NCBI GenBank assembly: GCA_001986395.2 | Contig: MQVO02000011.1 | Span: 930,001-994,000, forward strand | DNA length: 64,000 nt | Reading direction: 5' to 3' | DNA from: Irpex lacteus | Lineage: Eukaryota; Basidiomycota; Agaricomycetes; Polyporales; Irpicaceae | Part shown: positions 10,470 through 22,845 of the stretch, piece by piece | How positions within the stretch are numbered: position 1 is the stretch's first letter | Layout of the letters: every line of letters starts with the position of its first letter | The notes under the pieces: generated by a model | Seen by the model: the letters and a program-made list of their open reading frames with translations, nothing else | The model's database searches: none | Told to the model about the DNA's origin: nothing | Position numbers and translations under genes: made by a program

Positions 10470-13400
10470 ATGAGCTCGCTCAGAAACCACCGCGTGGTCA
10501 TCGCCACGCTCTTCCTCCCGAAGACTGCTGTCCTCGGTGAGTCGGAGCCCTCGACTCCTGATCAAGTCACGTCTCTCCCCGAGTTCAAGGCCGCACCACC
10601 AACTAGTAGACCTCAGCCAAGTAAACCAGGACCTTTGAAAAGTATAGTAGAAGATCTGAAGGTATGCATCGTCTGTGTGCGATTATCTATATTGATTTAC
10701 TGACCATACTACTAGTCTCGAGCGGTGACACCTTCGGGAACACCAAAGACTGAATCTGCAAATCCGTTCAGCAGTGGCTTCCCTGGACTCACTGCTGCTG
10801 CAAGCACTGCTGCAGACACGACGAAGGACTTCATCAGCAGTGTCACCGCTGCTGTCACAGGCGCTGCTGCCAATGGAGCAAAGAAGCAGCATCAGACTAC
10901 TCATGGACCTAACGCCCAAACGCGAGTGCAGCGTCGCATGTCACGCTCCTCTGGAGCCCGTCCTGCTTCGCGATCACTGTCTAACACGCGCAGGGACTCT
11001 GGCGCGTTTGGTCACTCTCAGTCCTGGCATGTCGAGAACAACCCTCACGGCAATGGTGGTCTGAGAAACGCAGTCGAGAGCGTTGATCATCGTCTCAAGA
11101 AGCGCTTGTGGGTCGGGACACTCGGTGCGAATACGGATAAGTTGAAAGAGAGCCTGAAGAGGAACATGGAGTGGCGGCTGAAGGATCAATACGATAGCCT
11201 TCCCGTCTGGATCCCTGATGCAGAGTTTGCTAGCTGCTACGACGAGTTCTGCCACCAGGTCCTCTGGCCATGTCTGCACTACGCGATTCCGGATGCACCA
11301 AAGACCAAGTCGTTCTACGAGTCAGGCTCGTACAAGCAATATGTGGCTGTTAACCAGCGTTTTGCAGACGCGATCGTCTCTGCTTACCAGGAAGGCGACA
11401 TCATCTGGGTGAACGACTATCACCTTATGCTTCTTCCGCAAATGCTCCGTGCAAAGCTTCCAAACGCACCTATCGGCTTCTTCATGCACGTTGCTTTCCC
11501 ATCGTCCGAAATCTTCCGATGCTTGTCCGATCGCAACGACTTGTTGTACGGTGTGCTCGGTGCGGACTTGATTGGCTTCCAGACAGCGAACTATGCCAGG
11601 CACTTCAGACAGACCGTCAGTCGCATTCTTAGCGCTGAAGCCTTGCCCAAGGGGATCCAACTGGAGAATCGTTTCGTCGATGTCGGAGTGTTCCCAATGG
11701 GCATCGACGTGCAGAGTTTGAACGCCAAGAGGTATGTCTTTCCTCTTATTTCCATAAAATCGTTAAGTAACTCTCGCGCAGGAAGGAGCCTGAGGTAGCT
11801 GAATGGGTCAAGTCTCTGCGTCAACGGTATGCTGGCATGAAGCTGATCGTTGGCCGCGACAAACTCGACGAGATACAGGTGAGGCTACATCATTGATAAC
11901 GTCATTTGGACACCAGCTCAATTCGTGTATAGGGCGTCCGGCACAAGATCCAAGCGTTTGAAATGTTCCTTAACAAGTATCCCGAATTCGTTGGCAAGGT
12001 AAAAGGCCGTATAATCAGCTTTGGCTACCTTATTGACTGTGTATCGTCGTAGGCTGTCCTGATCCAAGTCGCCCTCCAGACAACAGAGGAGAATGAGATC
12101 CAGGGTGGTGTTTCGGACGTCGTGTCCCACATCAACTCCAAATTCTCGACGTTGACCTACCAGCCCGTCGTATTCCTGCACACACAAGACCTGACTTTCC
12201 ACCAGTACTTGGCGTTGTTGACTGTGGCTGACGCATTTTTGGTCACCAGTGTGCGTGAAGGAATGGCGCTCCGGTACGTTCGCTCGAATGTTCCGCTTGT
12301 ATTTTTCTGAACGAATTGCTCTAGAACACACGAGTTCGTGGAATGTCAGGAAGGGAGACACCGTCCCCTAATCCTTAGCGAGGTAAGCAGTGAACGTTTT
12401 CGTCATCTGACTGTCTCACCCACACCTTGCATAGTTCACTGGAACATACAGTTACAGCGGATTCCGCTCCTGTATTCCCATCAACCCGTGGGACAAGCGG
12501 CAGACTGCCGCTGCTATAAATCAAGCTCTCACTATGAGTGACGATGAGGCGCATTCGCGCTGGGAGGTATGTCTTACACCGATTGAAGCGAGTGCATCTC
12601 CTAATACGTCGTGCACAGGATCTCCATAACCATGTCGTCACCCAAAGCGCGCAGGCTTTCACCACTTCGTTCCTCGTTCGCTGCCTCCGTGCGAATATTG
12701 AACACATGCAGTCCGACTCTCTGACCGTCGCGGAGCTCGACTTGTCACGGCTCATCCCTCGTTACAAGCACAGTCAGTCCCGTCTGCTCCTAGTCGACTT
12801 TGAAGGGACACTTTGGATCAGAGACCCGGCGGCGCTGGCATTGAGAGGCGAGTTTGACCCTCCTGAAGAAGCCATCAAGGCGTTGAATGCCCTTGCTGAG
12901 GACCCGAAGAACGAGGTCTGGTTATTGAGCGGTCTTCAAGTCAAGGGTGCGCTTGAGAAAGTCGCTGCTCTTGCACCGAATGTCGGCATTGTGTGAGTAA
13001 CATTCTTGGATATTACGGGTGCAGAAAGCTGAATAGAGCGTGCAGTGCCGAGAACGGTTGTTTCATCAAGACGCGCCCCACGCGTAACTCGCCTGAACCG
13101 ACATGGGTCAATATGGTCGCCAACATGAACTTGACCTGGAAGACTGCGTGCTTGGAGATTCTCAACTACGTACGTCAGCGCTCTATCCCTGTCGAATATC
13201 ATGCTGAAGTACTTGGATAGTTCTCTGAGCGTACTCCTGGTGCCTTCATCGAAGAGCGTGAAGCCTCTATCGTTTGGAGATACTGGACTGGCGATCTGGA
13301 TGACAACTCGGGCGACCGGCAATGGGCTCGCCGTCAGGCCGCTGAGGCTCAGAACCACGTCTTCGACAGGTAAATTATCCCTTACCAGGCACGTAAGGCT

Positions 13401-13790
13401 GAATGAACTGAAGAAACAATACTTTGTAGTATTGGCGAGCGTTATGGTCTCCGTATTATCCCCGGAGAGAGCAGCTTCCTCGTTCTGCCGAACAACATCT
13501 CTCGGTCAACCGCCGTAGGCGCAATCCTCAGCCCACACGGTCCGACGCATACACATGCTGCCAGTGGTGCCGCCAGCTGGGTCACTGCAGATGCTCTAGA
13601 TATCACGGAAGATGCATCGCACGTCGACTTTGTGCTCGCAGTCAGCAAGGACGAGAAGCTTATGAGACGTCTCAACGACCTGGACAACGCGGAGACTTGC
13701 TCGACAGGTAATAAGGGCACCGACGCCAAGTGGAAGTTGAAACCTGAGGCGGTGTTACCCACCTTGGCGAGGTTGGCCGAAACGAAGTGA
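10470..13790 (+). CDS. TPS3: trehalose-phosphate synthase complex subunit, Tps3/Tsl1-like (GT20 plus phosphatase-like domain)
   Basis: Eleven exons (10470-10661, 10716-11731, 11782-11878, 11933-11998, 12053-12273, 12325-12382, 12435-12566, 12619-12992, 13046-13169, 13221-13369, 13430-13790) give 929 residues. The N-terminus HRVVIATLFLPKTAVLGES and a disordered Ser/Ala-rich stretch precede the glycosyltransferase-20 domain, with IWVNDYHLMLLPQML, GFFMHVAFPSSEIFR and DLIGFQTANYARHF. The C-terminal third is HAD/trehalose-phosphatase-like, starting at LLLVDFEGTLW and containing VWLLSGL and VAENGCFI. Active phosphatases have DxDGT; here the second Asp is Glu, so catalysis is probably lost, as in the yeast regulatory subunits. 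GT20 active-site residues were not all checked. Role inferred: scaffold of the trehalose synthase complex, linked to stress tolerance and sugar sensing. Confidence 0.85.
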
Positions 13791-14572
13791 GCGAGCTATC
13801 TCGGACGAGGCGCATGTCGGATATTTTAGCGTCGAACGAACCCCAGATCATTGTAAAGTCGCAGGAAAACATACACACACAGTTGACTGTGCTTTTTGCT
13901 CATTTGTATTTTGGTTGAAAAGAGATTGTATTGTTGTATTTTAGAAACATAAACTTGCCTTGTTGTAGACGTACTTATCAATTGCATACATACACACGAT
14001 ATTCACACCGCCTGCGTACGAACAGTTGGCTAGTATGGGTGGTAGTCAATGAACGAGACTTTCAGAATTAAGAAAGGAGACCCACCTGTTACGCGTTTGA
14101 GGGCCAAAACAACGATCGACGTCAGTTGCTTCCGCTCTGAACCTTCGATCACCCTAGTCGCGTTCACAATGGTCGTCCCTCCAGAAGTTCGCGCAATGCG
14201 TATGCTACACGCATCTATGTAACATTAAGAGCAGGGCCCCATGATATGAACAAGCATAGCATCCAGTCATTCAATTGGCCGAAACTTCCTTGTTCTGCGT
14301 TGAGCTTGAACGTTGAGGTTTGAACCCGACCAGCCTTCTGTCGATCCCCTGTATTCGATGACACTCTAGACAGCGCGGCTCTGCTGAATCCGATGAGCTT
14401 TACCTCTCGGTCCCGGATACAAGCCAGCTGTGCTCATCTGCCTGCAATGAGACTGCCGCTCCTGCCTCGAACATGAACTTATAAGAAGATGCAGATCCAC
14501 GACGACTTTTCTTACGACTCTTCTTCCTGACTTTCGTCTGAGTCGTCCAGTCCACTTGTCGTCGCATCTGGC
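13791..14572. other. intergenic region
   Basis: Terminator side of the trehalose subunit gene and leader region of the small gene downstream. No further gene supported. Confidence 0.5.
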
Positions 14573-15060
14573 ATGTTCGTTCTGAACACATTCTTTTGCG
14601 CCATCATCACCGCCTACTATCTGTCTTTTGGTGAAGCTGCATCAGCTTCGCGGTTGGAGAGGGATACTATCAATGGCAAGCTTTGGTTATCACACTACCC
14701 TGGACACGCGGAACTGATGCGAATCTATCTTCAGGCAACGAGCAATGAATCATCGCCCATGCAAGTTTCCGTGGAGTTCAGCTTTCCTCGAGGCAGCAGC
14801 GTTAGTCTCTATTTTGCCAGTGAGCGCAGTAGTTCGTATTGCTTACCCGCTGTTGGTTTTTTGTGTAGTCCACGATTGAGAGCCCACAAACACCCGACTC
14901 TCCACTCGACTCTCCTGCTCGTATGAGAAAGCCTGTTAGCCCTCCAGCTTCACCTACGCTGAAGAGAGAAGCTGGTGAAGATCTTCGACTCCGGATCGAG
15001 CGACTGCAATACAGATGGCTGTCCAAGGAGCAAACAAGCAAGCCCTCAAATTCGCCATAA
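14573..15060 (+). CDS. small hypothetical protein with possible signal peptide
   Basis: Two exons (14573-14800 and 14869-15060) joined by a gttagt...gtgtag intron give 139 residues in frame. The first about 25 residues (MFVLNTFFCAIITAYYLSFG then EAASA) have a hydrophobic core ending in an Ala-x-Ala-like site, compatible with a cleaved signal peptide or a membrane anchor. The second exon is Ser/Pro-rich and then charged (LKREAGEDLRLRIERLQ), unlike random translation. No family recognised. The main doubts are that the start is chosen only by the in-frame stop upstream and that the donor gttagt is less usual. It could be a small secreted protein or a spurious pairing of frames. Confidence 0.4.
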
Positions 15061-15537
15061 GACACCTATCTTCGAAAGTATCGTCCAATATGTCATGGGA
15101 GCAGCATTATGAGTAGGCTCGGGGCCCACGATAGTTTAAAACGTCACAACGGCGTCGTTATCGTCTTTGGTTTATCAGGGGTTTTATGTGGCGCAAATGT
15201 TGTATACGCAACCAAATTGTAATTTTAGTGATCTTGAAGAAATAAACTCAGTATTTCAGTTGCACACAAGCCAGCTTATGCTCGACGCACCTTTGGCCCA
15301 CAAATCGACCTGGAAAAACATCGAGGGCGGAAGTTGAGTAGCGGAGCATTGCCTATTTCGGATACGGCGGGGTTTCGGCTCGTTCCGTACCTGATGCGCA
15401 CACAGTACGGGCGCTACGTCAACGCGCAACTCCTTGGACCATTACCAAATCTTCATCTCAAAAATCACCTGTCAGGGCTTTCGTAGGTGTGGAAACAATA
15501 CGGCTAAAGTCAACAGAAACTGAGTTGTTGTATTTAG
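15061..15537. other. intergenic region
   Basis: No gene supported; upstream region of DML1. Confidence 0.5.
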
Positions 15538-17647
15538 ATGAAGGAGATAATTTACATCCAGGCTGGGCAGCTAGCCAATCATGTTGGCACGCACTTTTGG
15601 AATGCACAGCAAAATTACTTTACATATGGCGAAGATGCCGAGGATCCCATCGTTGACCACAACGTATCATTTAGAGAGGGAATCAACTTCAAAGTGCGCG
15701 AACTTCAGCCCTTGTTGAAGTCGCTGTGACCGAAGTGGCTTTCATAAACAGGGAGAACCGACCTTTTCTCCTAGGCTATTGCTATTCGATCGAAAATGTG
15801 AGAGTCTATCATCCGTGAAATACCGATAGGCTGGAATAACAGAACGATTGTAGCAAACTTTGGAGCAGTCTCAGACCTCTATGAGCCTGAAGCAGATGCC
15901 GACGAAGTAGTAGAGCCTTGGTAAGAGGACTATTTTATGACTGTATTTTCTTTATTGCTCGATTATCACTGCTAACCCAATGCTCCAGGGATGGTAGTGT
16001 TGTGGAATATCGTCAAGAGCCGATTCCTCCTAGTCAGTTTCATGCCGACTTGGAAGCTGAGGCGGACGGGGACGATGTTCCGTCCGTTGCAGAGAGCACC
16101 TCCGTTCATAAACAGCATTTCAGGTATTGGTCAGACTACGGTATGGTATATTACCATCCACGATCTATGCAACGACTACCCGATCCGCCGGAATGGGAGG
16201 ATACTGACGGTGATTGGGGTAATGGTCGTGAGATGTTTGAGAGACATAACGAGGCAAGCTTCCTTGAGTCTTCCTCGACACTCACGTACTAATCTTGTAA
16301 TCTAGGAGACAGATCTCATGGAAGGGTCACTCCGAGCATTCGTGGAGGAATGTGATCACCTCCAGGCAAGTGAAAGAACTACTGTCCATTTAATCAACTA
16401 ACACATTAGTTTGAGCAGGGGATTCAGGTCACTCACGATACTGCATCATTTGGCTCCCTCGTCAATATTCTCTTGACCGAAATACGGGACGAATTTGTCA
16501 AGCTTCCTTGCTTGGCCTTCCCACTATTATCGCCCAGTATCCCCGGGAGCATCGATGCAGATGATGTATGCCGACATAGCAAACATGGTCTGTGTGTCAA
16601 TAATGTTTATTCATCTGCGTTCCTTAGGTTCGTGGTATCAAATTGGCTCTCAACGACGCATTGGTCGTCCAGGGACTGTGCGAGTTAGCTTCTATCGCAA
16701 TGCCAGCTCAATCCCCAGAGACCTGGGACACAGGTGCTTGGCGTAGTGATTTAACCTTTCGTGTAAGTACACGCTCAATCCCGCTCTCTGTCTCTAACGT
16801 GTTGTTGTATAGAACGAAGACCTTTACCGCTCTTCAGCTCTACTGTCAACACATATTGAATCTGCTACTCTGCCATTACGGTAAGCCATTATCGCAGATT
16901 CAGGATGAGCTACAATCAACAACTCACTCTCTACAGTCTGAAAAGTTCTGTGAACGATATGTCCAGCCTCACATCTGTCTTGAATTGGCGTGGTAATAAC
17001 CGCATCGCGCACTTGAGTGGTATCTTACCGATACACACTGATGGATCGTTTGAGAGGGACATTGAGAAAAGGATATATGATTTTACAAGACTTCCCACGA
17101 ATGACAATGCCCGCCTTGTGAGTTGCATTGATATGTACATCAGTCAAGACGTCTCTGAACAAGTATATCATCAGGATCCCAGGTTGACATACGCTCGTGT
17201 CGACGTGTCAAGAGGCTTCTCGCTTCAGGCCATCGAGTCTTACAACAAGTGGAGCGGCCAATTCCAACCTTTACCTCATTCGTACGTGACTCTTTTCCCG
17301 AGAACAAGTTCATGTACTCACGACAGTGATTTGGATGTAGCTTGCACGCCCCTATCATCGACCTTCCCGCGTCTTACCCTGCTATCATCGACTCTGGATC
17401 GTCCACTATCGCTGCCATGAGCAGCATTCAAACCACCTCTTTATCGGCATCGATCTTCAAGGCTTATGGTGATCTCGCAAACGAGTGTCTGACCAAACAT
17501 TCAGACGTTGTTACACGCATGGGCGTGGAGGTGGACGAAATCAAAGAATTAAGAGAGAATATGTGGACCTGGGAAGATAGTTATAAGGACGACGATGGTG
17601 ACATAAGCTCAGACGACCCAGGTCTGGGTGAAGACGAGGAATATTAA
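15538..17647 (+). CDS. DML1: DML1/Misato family tubulin-like protein
   Basis: Ten exons (15538-15693, 15752-15797, 15854-15920, 15989-16253, 16306-16365, 16419-16565, 16628-16762, 16813-16880, 16937-17281, 17341-17647) give 531 residues. The start MKEIIYIQAGQLANHVGTHF matches the diagnostic Misato segment I, and LLLFDRKSNFGAV follows the second splice. The tubulin-like middle contains DGSVVEYRQEP, and segment II lies around FRYWSDYGMVYYHPRS. The C-terminus is a short acidic tail. Family members act in mitochondrial DNA inheritance and mitochondrial morphology. The introns at 16254-16305 and 16366-16418 begin with GC (AG|GCAAGC and AG|GCAAGT) instead of GT; both are required for the conserved reading HNEETDLMEG...CDHLQGIQVTHD. 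Frame closure over all exons supports the model. Confidence 0.92.
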
Positions 17648-17774
17648 ATGCGTGTCTGTACTTGTATCTTACCACACGAGAGCCAACGACTGTTATAACT
17701 AGATCCACAGTGTTGTAAGAGATTATATGCTACCTCCAACTCGGATATTAGCAGGTGGACTATAATAACAAGTA

Positions 17775-19478
17775 TCAAATGCTAAGTGCGGCGACACCTT
17801 CAGGGCATTGAGCTGTCAATGCCGCACCAACATATAATTCCATCCCAATGGGCCTGTAAACCCAAACCTCTCCCTCTTGTAGCTGACTTAAGTCATAACT
17901 CTGCTGCTTCGGCGGCGACCCTACACTCTGTTCTACCACCACCAACCGTCCGACCTCCGACGGCTTGACAACCTGACCGTCTGCAACAGCAACTCTCGGC
18001 ACCGTCTCGCTGACAATGATAGCAGTGTGATCCGGTGTTCCCAGCATCGCATAACCGTGCTGGCCCATCCCGACTCTGACACTCCGCCATTCTACGATAT
18101 CGCCTCGCCTTATTCGGTCGTCCCCGCCTCTCCATCTCCCAAGCTGCACAGCGCCGTTGTTCTCGGCTTTCCCCTCGAAGATGAGGTGACCATGTGTGCG
18201 ATGAATACTCGGCACGGGCTTGGGTACGTAGTCGTATCGGTCGAACTGCTTGAGAGCCTCGTTTGCTAGATCCCAGCACTCCCCTCTTGCACAGTACTGG
18301 CCAGTACCTACGAAACTCTCAGCGAAGGAGGCAATAGTCGCTCCGTAAGTCTCGCTCGCTGAGACAAGGGTGTCTTTGTCTTGAGCTCGTGGTCTTGGAA
18401 GGTACCGAGCGGAGCGAACGACGGCTTGTGTGTCGTTGGGGTCTGCACGAGATGTCGTAGAAAATTCGACGCTATACCAGCACATACTGAGGTCCGGGAA
18501 TAGTAAGCCGGCGTAGATTGTTTTCGTTGAGCCTCGTGAGGACCATGAAGCCGCCCAGTTTGGCGAGCCTGCTCCTTCAAGTGGTGGTGCGAGTTCGCCA
18601 GAGGTGTACCAGGCTGATTCCCAGTGAGTGGTAGGAGAGAAGTACATTGCCAGGTCTGCTGCTGCGGATCCGTGTACTGTCGGAGGAGGGTAGGAGAGAA
18701 CTAGGCTTTGCAAATCTAATGATGGTGTGGTGAGTAGCAGGGACATAGTTAAAGATGAGTAACATACCACTAGAGCCTCTAATAGGAAGTGATGGGCGGG
18801 AAGACATATTAATGGCCGGCTTATGAGACAAAGGTAAGAATGTGAATACGCATACATGCAAGAAATTACGCACAGCTTTAACAGGAGTCAAGGGACGACT
18901 ACTGACTTGCACTGTGGAGGCTAATTGCCGCGGGGTAATCTTAATGTTAAGCCGCTTCTCGAAGAACTCATCAAGCCAGCTGAAAAACACTTCCTTGTCT
19001 TCCACACTTAGATGAACCCAATCAATTTTCGTTGTGGGGCTTTGTGGCTGGAATGAATGGGTGCGCGGTGGTAGGTGGGGTACTTCAGAAGGTCGAGGGG
19101 GCGGAGCGTACGCGCGGTTGGTGGGTACGTCGGGACGACTATCGGCGCGCACAATGGGTGGCGACACTGGAGAGCGTCTGGGAGGTGGTGGAGGAGGCGT
19201 GGGTCTAGAGCTTTGTGAGCTTAAGCTAGTACGAGGTTGGGTTTCAGGCCGCGGAGGCGGAGATGCGTTAGCCACAGGAGTAGGTCGCCCATGGTCTGCT
19301 TCCCAGTCTAAATCCTTACTTGATCTGCTTGAGTACTTATCCCGAGTATCCTGTAACTTATGGAGGCCAGAGTCTCGAGCTTTAGCAGCTCGTTCCTTCA
19401 ATTCTGTAGTTCGCCTCACTCAGTTATGCTAGGTTAATACATCGGACCAAAAGCAAGCCTACCTGCAAATGACGGCAT
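17775..19478 (-). CDS. AIM3/BBC1-like protein with cysteine-proteinase-fold C-terminal domain
   Basis: Read from 19478 down: exons 19478-19463, 19418-18874, 18819-18768, 18715-17775, total 517 residues. The first exon encodes only MPSFA. A Lys/Arg/Ala-rich helix (ELKERAAKAR) and a long proline-rich stretch with polyproline runs suitable for SH3 binding follow. Residues from about 190 form a globular domain containing GTGQYCARGECWDLANEAL, then HGHLIFEGK, GDIVEW and TPDHTAIIV. In the AIM3/BBC1 C-terminal family this is a papain-like fold; the GECW cysteine and DHTAII histidine sit where a Cys/His pair would be. No SH3 domain precedes it, so it resembles Aim3 more than Bbc1/Mti1. Known relatives act at cortical actin patches. 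Proteolytic activity is not shown. Confidence 0.75.
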
Positions 19479-20112
19479 TGCAGTTTAATGTGTCCTGAGG
19501 GAATTCTGTCGGTTGAAGATTGATAACTTTATCAATCTGAGAAAGACGTCAACCAGGGACTTCGTTGTACAACGGAGCCAATTAATCTGGCAGAGATATG
19601 CTAGTGATATTGAGTAGGAACTGTCAAACATATAATGATGGTGGCCATACTCACAGCGATGATGTTACTTTCCCCCAAGTCTAACAGTTAAGTACCTAAA
19701 AGATGGACTCGCTTTAGCTGAAGTAAGTTAAGCTGTGATCTAAGCCAAGGAGCGAGCAACGCGTACGATATGGTGACGGCCGGGAAACCCGCAGCACACC
19801 GGATTCGGCAGCGGGCGCATCATGTTTGATGGCGGGAAATGCCCGAATGGGCAAATGTCTCAACAACTCCGCCACCTCACCAGAACCAACACCTCCTCCG
19901 CTATTTGTTACCCTCGCTCTGTTCTGATTTGCTGGGCAAATTCACAAACATTGTATGGTCCCCTTGAGCCGGCACCAGCAAGCCAAACCTAGGAATTGAT
20001 GCTGTACCAGGACTCCGGCAAGCATTCAGTCCCGCGTTTCGTTCTCACATACCGTATTACCGGGGCGAGTTGAACAGCGATCCAAAGCTTTATGGTTTCT
20101 CAGTGACCCACC
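19479..20112. other. divergent promoter region
   Basis: Shared upstream region of the minus-strand AIM3/BBC1-like gene and the plus-strand TPR/F-box gene. No coding sequence supported. Confidence 0.55.
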
Positions 20113-22242
20113 ATGCCGCCGGTCTCTTCATCCCTGTCCTCGACCGCCATGAGCCTGCCTGTTGCTGACGACCTGTCTACGGCCGTCTTTGGTGTCGTCC
20201 AAGGTCTATCACCTATGCGTAAAGCGAACTTTCTTTTGGAGCACGCGATGGCTCTTATAGAGGCTGGCCAGTGAGTGTCATGTTGTGTTGCGGTAGAATG
20301 GCTGTGTAGCTGACGATATCTCAGCTATGACGAGAAAGTCGAGAATTATTTTGATGTCTATCTGCGAACACCCGGGTTGCCTGCGAGCGACATAAGCAGG
20401 GCTTTATTAGCGCGAGGCAATGCTAGGAGAGTAGCAGGAGAGCGGTTACTTGCACGAGCACAACAAGGTATGTGCTATATGACTAGATACCTGCAAGGTT
20501 CTAATACCTCCGTCACAGACTTCCAAACAGTCGCAAAGCTCGATCCATCTAACAAGGACCTGCAATCATACCTCCGTAGGGGAACTATGGTATATCTCTC
20601 ACTGTCTGTGGCTCCGCAGTATAATGACTGCAACGTGTAGATCCATTTCGTAGACGAACCAGCCTCCCACCGTGCTCCGCCTGAGGTATGGGAACGCATA
20701 GCACGGTATATACCCCGCTACCATCTTCGCACGTGGCTCTTTGTATCAGCATTCCACCGAAACATTGCCGTGCGCATCATCTTCCGCACTCTTGACCTCT
20801 ACTTTGGCGAAGACCAGGACAATGTCCGAGAAAATCTCGACAGAGGGTTGGATATCTTCGATCGTGTCAAGGCAGACCCAACGTTTGCACATCATATCAA
20901 GGTCTTGAGGCTGCACTGGGCGTATGAGGAAAGGGAGAAATTTGACCTCATGGCTCGTGAGTGATTCGTGTACAACATCCTTCCACATGGATGCTTACAC
21001 GAATGTCAATGTACAGGGTTATTCCGCACCGCCCTTCCCGCGTTCAAATCTCTTCAGGAGTTTGAATGGATCGGATACCCCGAACTTCAAATGAATATGG
21101 TCCAAGCTATACTTGCCAGCCACTCTCATATCCGCTGTCTTGGCCTCATCGGCTGGCATTTCGACGCCGTTGGCGTCAGTAGCTTCAGAAACCTCACTAA
21201 GTTCACTCTGCGTGCGGAGGATGACGACGGTTACGCCGACATGGGCGAGATCAGGACCGTCCTCGACAAAAACGAGCATACTCTACGTCACCTCACTCTT
21301 GGGGCATACCTCCAACGAACTCACTCCTGGGACAGCGCCTTCCAGTCGGCAACTATTCGAAACTTGACGCATCTGGACCTCGTCGACACACGAATATCTC
21401 ACATAGTCTTAGCTCGAATTGCCCACGCGCACAGCCTGCAGAGCTTGACTCTGCACGGAACATTCGAGGAGCCCACCTCCGCCAGCGTCGTCTTTGGATC
21501 CGACCACATCATCGACGGCAAACACACCTTCCTACCGCATCTCGAAGTATTCCGGTTTGTCATGATCGGCCACGACGACGAGATTGGACTCTTCCAGTCT
21601 GTCGCACAGTTCCTGCGCAATCGCCCTAAGCTGCGTTGTTTGGACCTCGGGCACTGTCCTTGGGAGCTCGCTCACAGCGTCATCGCTGAACTCCCGAGTC
21701 TCAGAGTGCTCAGAGTACGAATAGCGAATCTAACACATGCAACGCTTTCTGCGTTGATCAAGTGTTTACCGAGGTCGATGGTCGGAATCCACCTGTCTGC
21801 TGTTGTCTCAGATAAGCCTATCGTAAGTCCCAGTATCCTAATGTAGATTATGAAATATACTCACTGCTTACGGACCCCATAGCATGACTATGCGCCATCC
21901 TTCAAACACTTCTACGCACTCTCCATCCTACACCTCCACTGCTCTGCCTCACGTCGCCCACAACCCAACCTCCTCTCCGAGAAAGACTTCCAGCTTCAGA
22001 CAGAACTGTGGACGAATAGCGCACGGTCTGTTGCCGTGGAGCTACCTTCGCTTGACTTCGTTGGATGGCATGGGGAGCACTATGTCGTTGTCCGAAATGA
22101 AGGGAGCGTCGAGTTGAAGGAGCTACCGGCGAGACGGAGGTTGGACTGTGGGAAAGGTGTGGACCTTGGGGGCGAAGATGCGACTTGGCTGGAGAGGAAG
22201 GACGTGCCTATGGATTATGAAATGAGCGGCTTGGAGTCGTAG
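20113..22242 (+). CDS. TPR / F-box-like / leucine-rich-repeat protein
   Basis: Six exons (20113-20270, 20325-20467, 20519-20589, 20641-20956, 21017-21822, 21883-22242) give 617 residues. The N-terminal about 150 residues resemble TPR helices (RKANFLLEHAMALIEAG, then SRALLARGNARRVAGERLL). RAPPEVWERIARYIPRYHLR followed by TWLFVSAFHR looks like an F-box. The rest has LRR-like periodicity (LTHLDLV, LQSLTLHG, LRCLDLGHC, LRVLRVRIANL). Proteins with this order are common in agaricomycetes and, if the F-box is genuine, would be substrate receptors of SCF ubiquitin ligases. The substrate is unknown. An alternative ATG at codon 13 is possible for the start. Confidence 0.75.
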
Positions 22243-22845
22243 CAAATGCGAATGAATCGCGCAGTTCCGAAGTACAACGTTCGTGTACTATACGTGTAAG
22301 GGCTTTCGGATACATTTACTCAGAATCGCTGAAATTTTCTGTCGTAAATCGAAAGCAGGTGGCGTTAGTACCATCCGAGGTGAGTCATACGTTCTATTTC
22401 AGTACAACTTAGACCGGTCACGCCCAGGACTCATGCCTAGGGAAGATGAGGGTATACGTGACTCTTCCGAGGCGCACCGAACTTTTCGTCTTCATATCCC
22501 CCAGTACGCTGTCCGTTACCGGTGGTAGGTAGGGGCTATGCGGTCTGCAGATGATAACTGACCAACTTGGAAATATTGGCAACTTATACTATCCAACCTC
22601 TCGGCGGAACAGTCTGTCAAGCGCTCTCATAAGTTACTTCCGGACTCAGCTGAGTACAGTATACTGCTGCCACTTGCGCTACGACGGCTTGATTGTGAGT
22701 ACCTTCTGCCTCTTTTCGCTTCCGGGCTTGCCCGTTGGATAATTTTGAGTATAGAGGTTGCTTGAGTAGATAAACGGCTCACACATTTGTTCCTCTACTT
22801 AAAGCCTGCTACCTCACCATCTTATATTGAAACAGGCGCATCTCA
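22243..22845. other. intergenic region before the DUF6533 array
   Basis: No gene supported. Upstream flank of the first tandem DUF6533 gene. Confidence 0.5.

Noticed and set aside
16881..16903. 23-nt intron in DML1
   Set aside because: Too short, and the Misato reading LRLKSSVNDM is obtained with a normal 56-nt intron to 16936.
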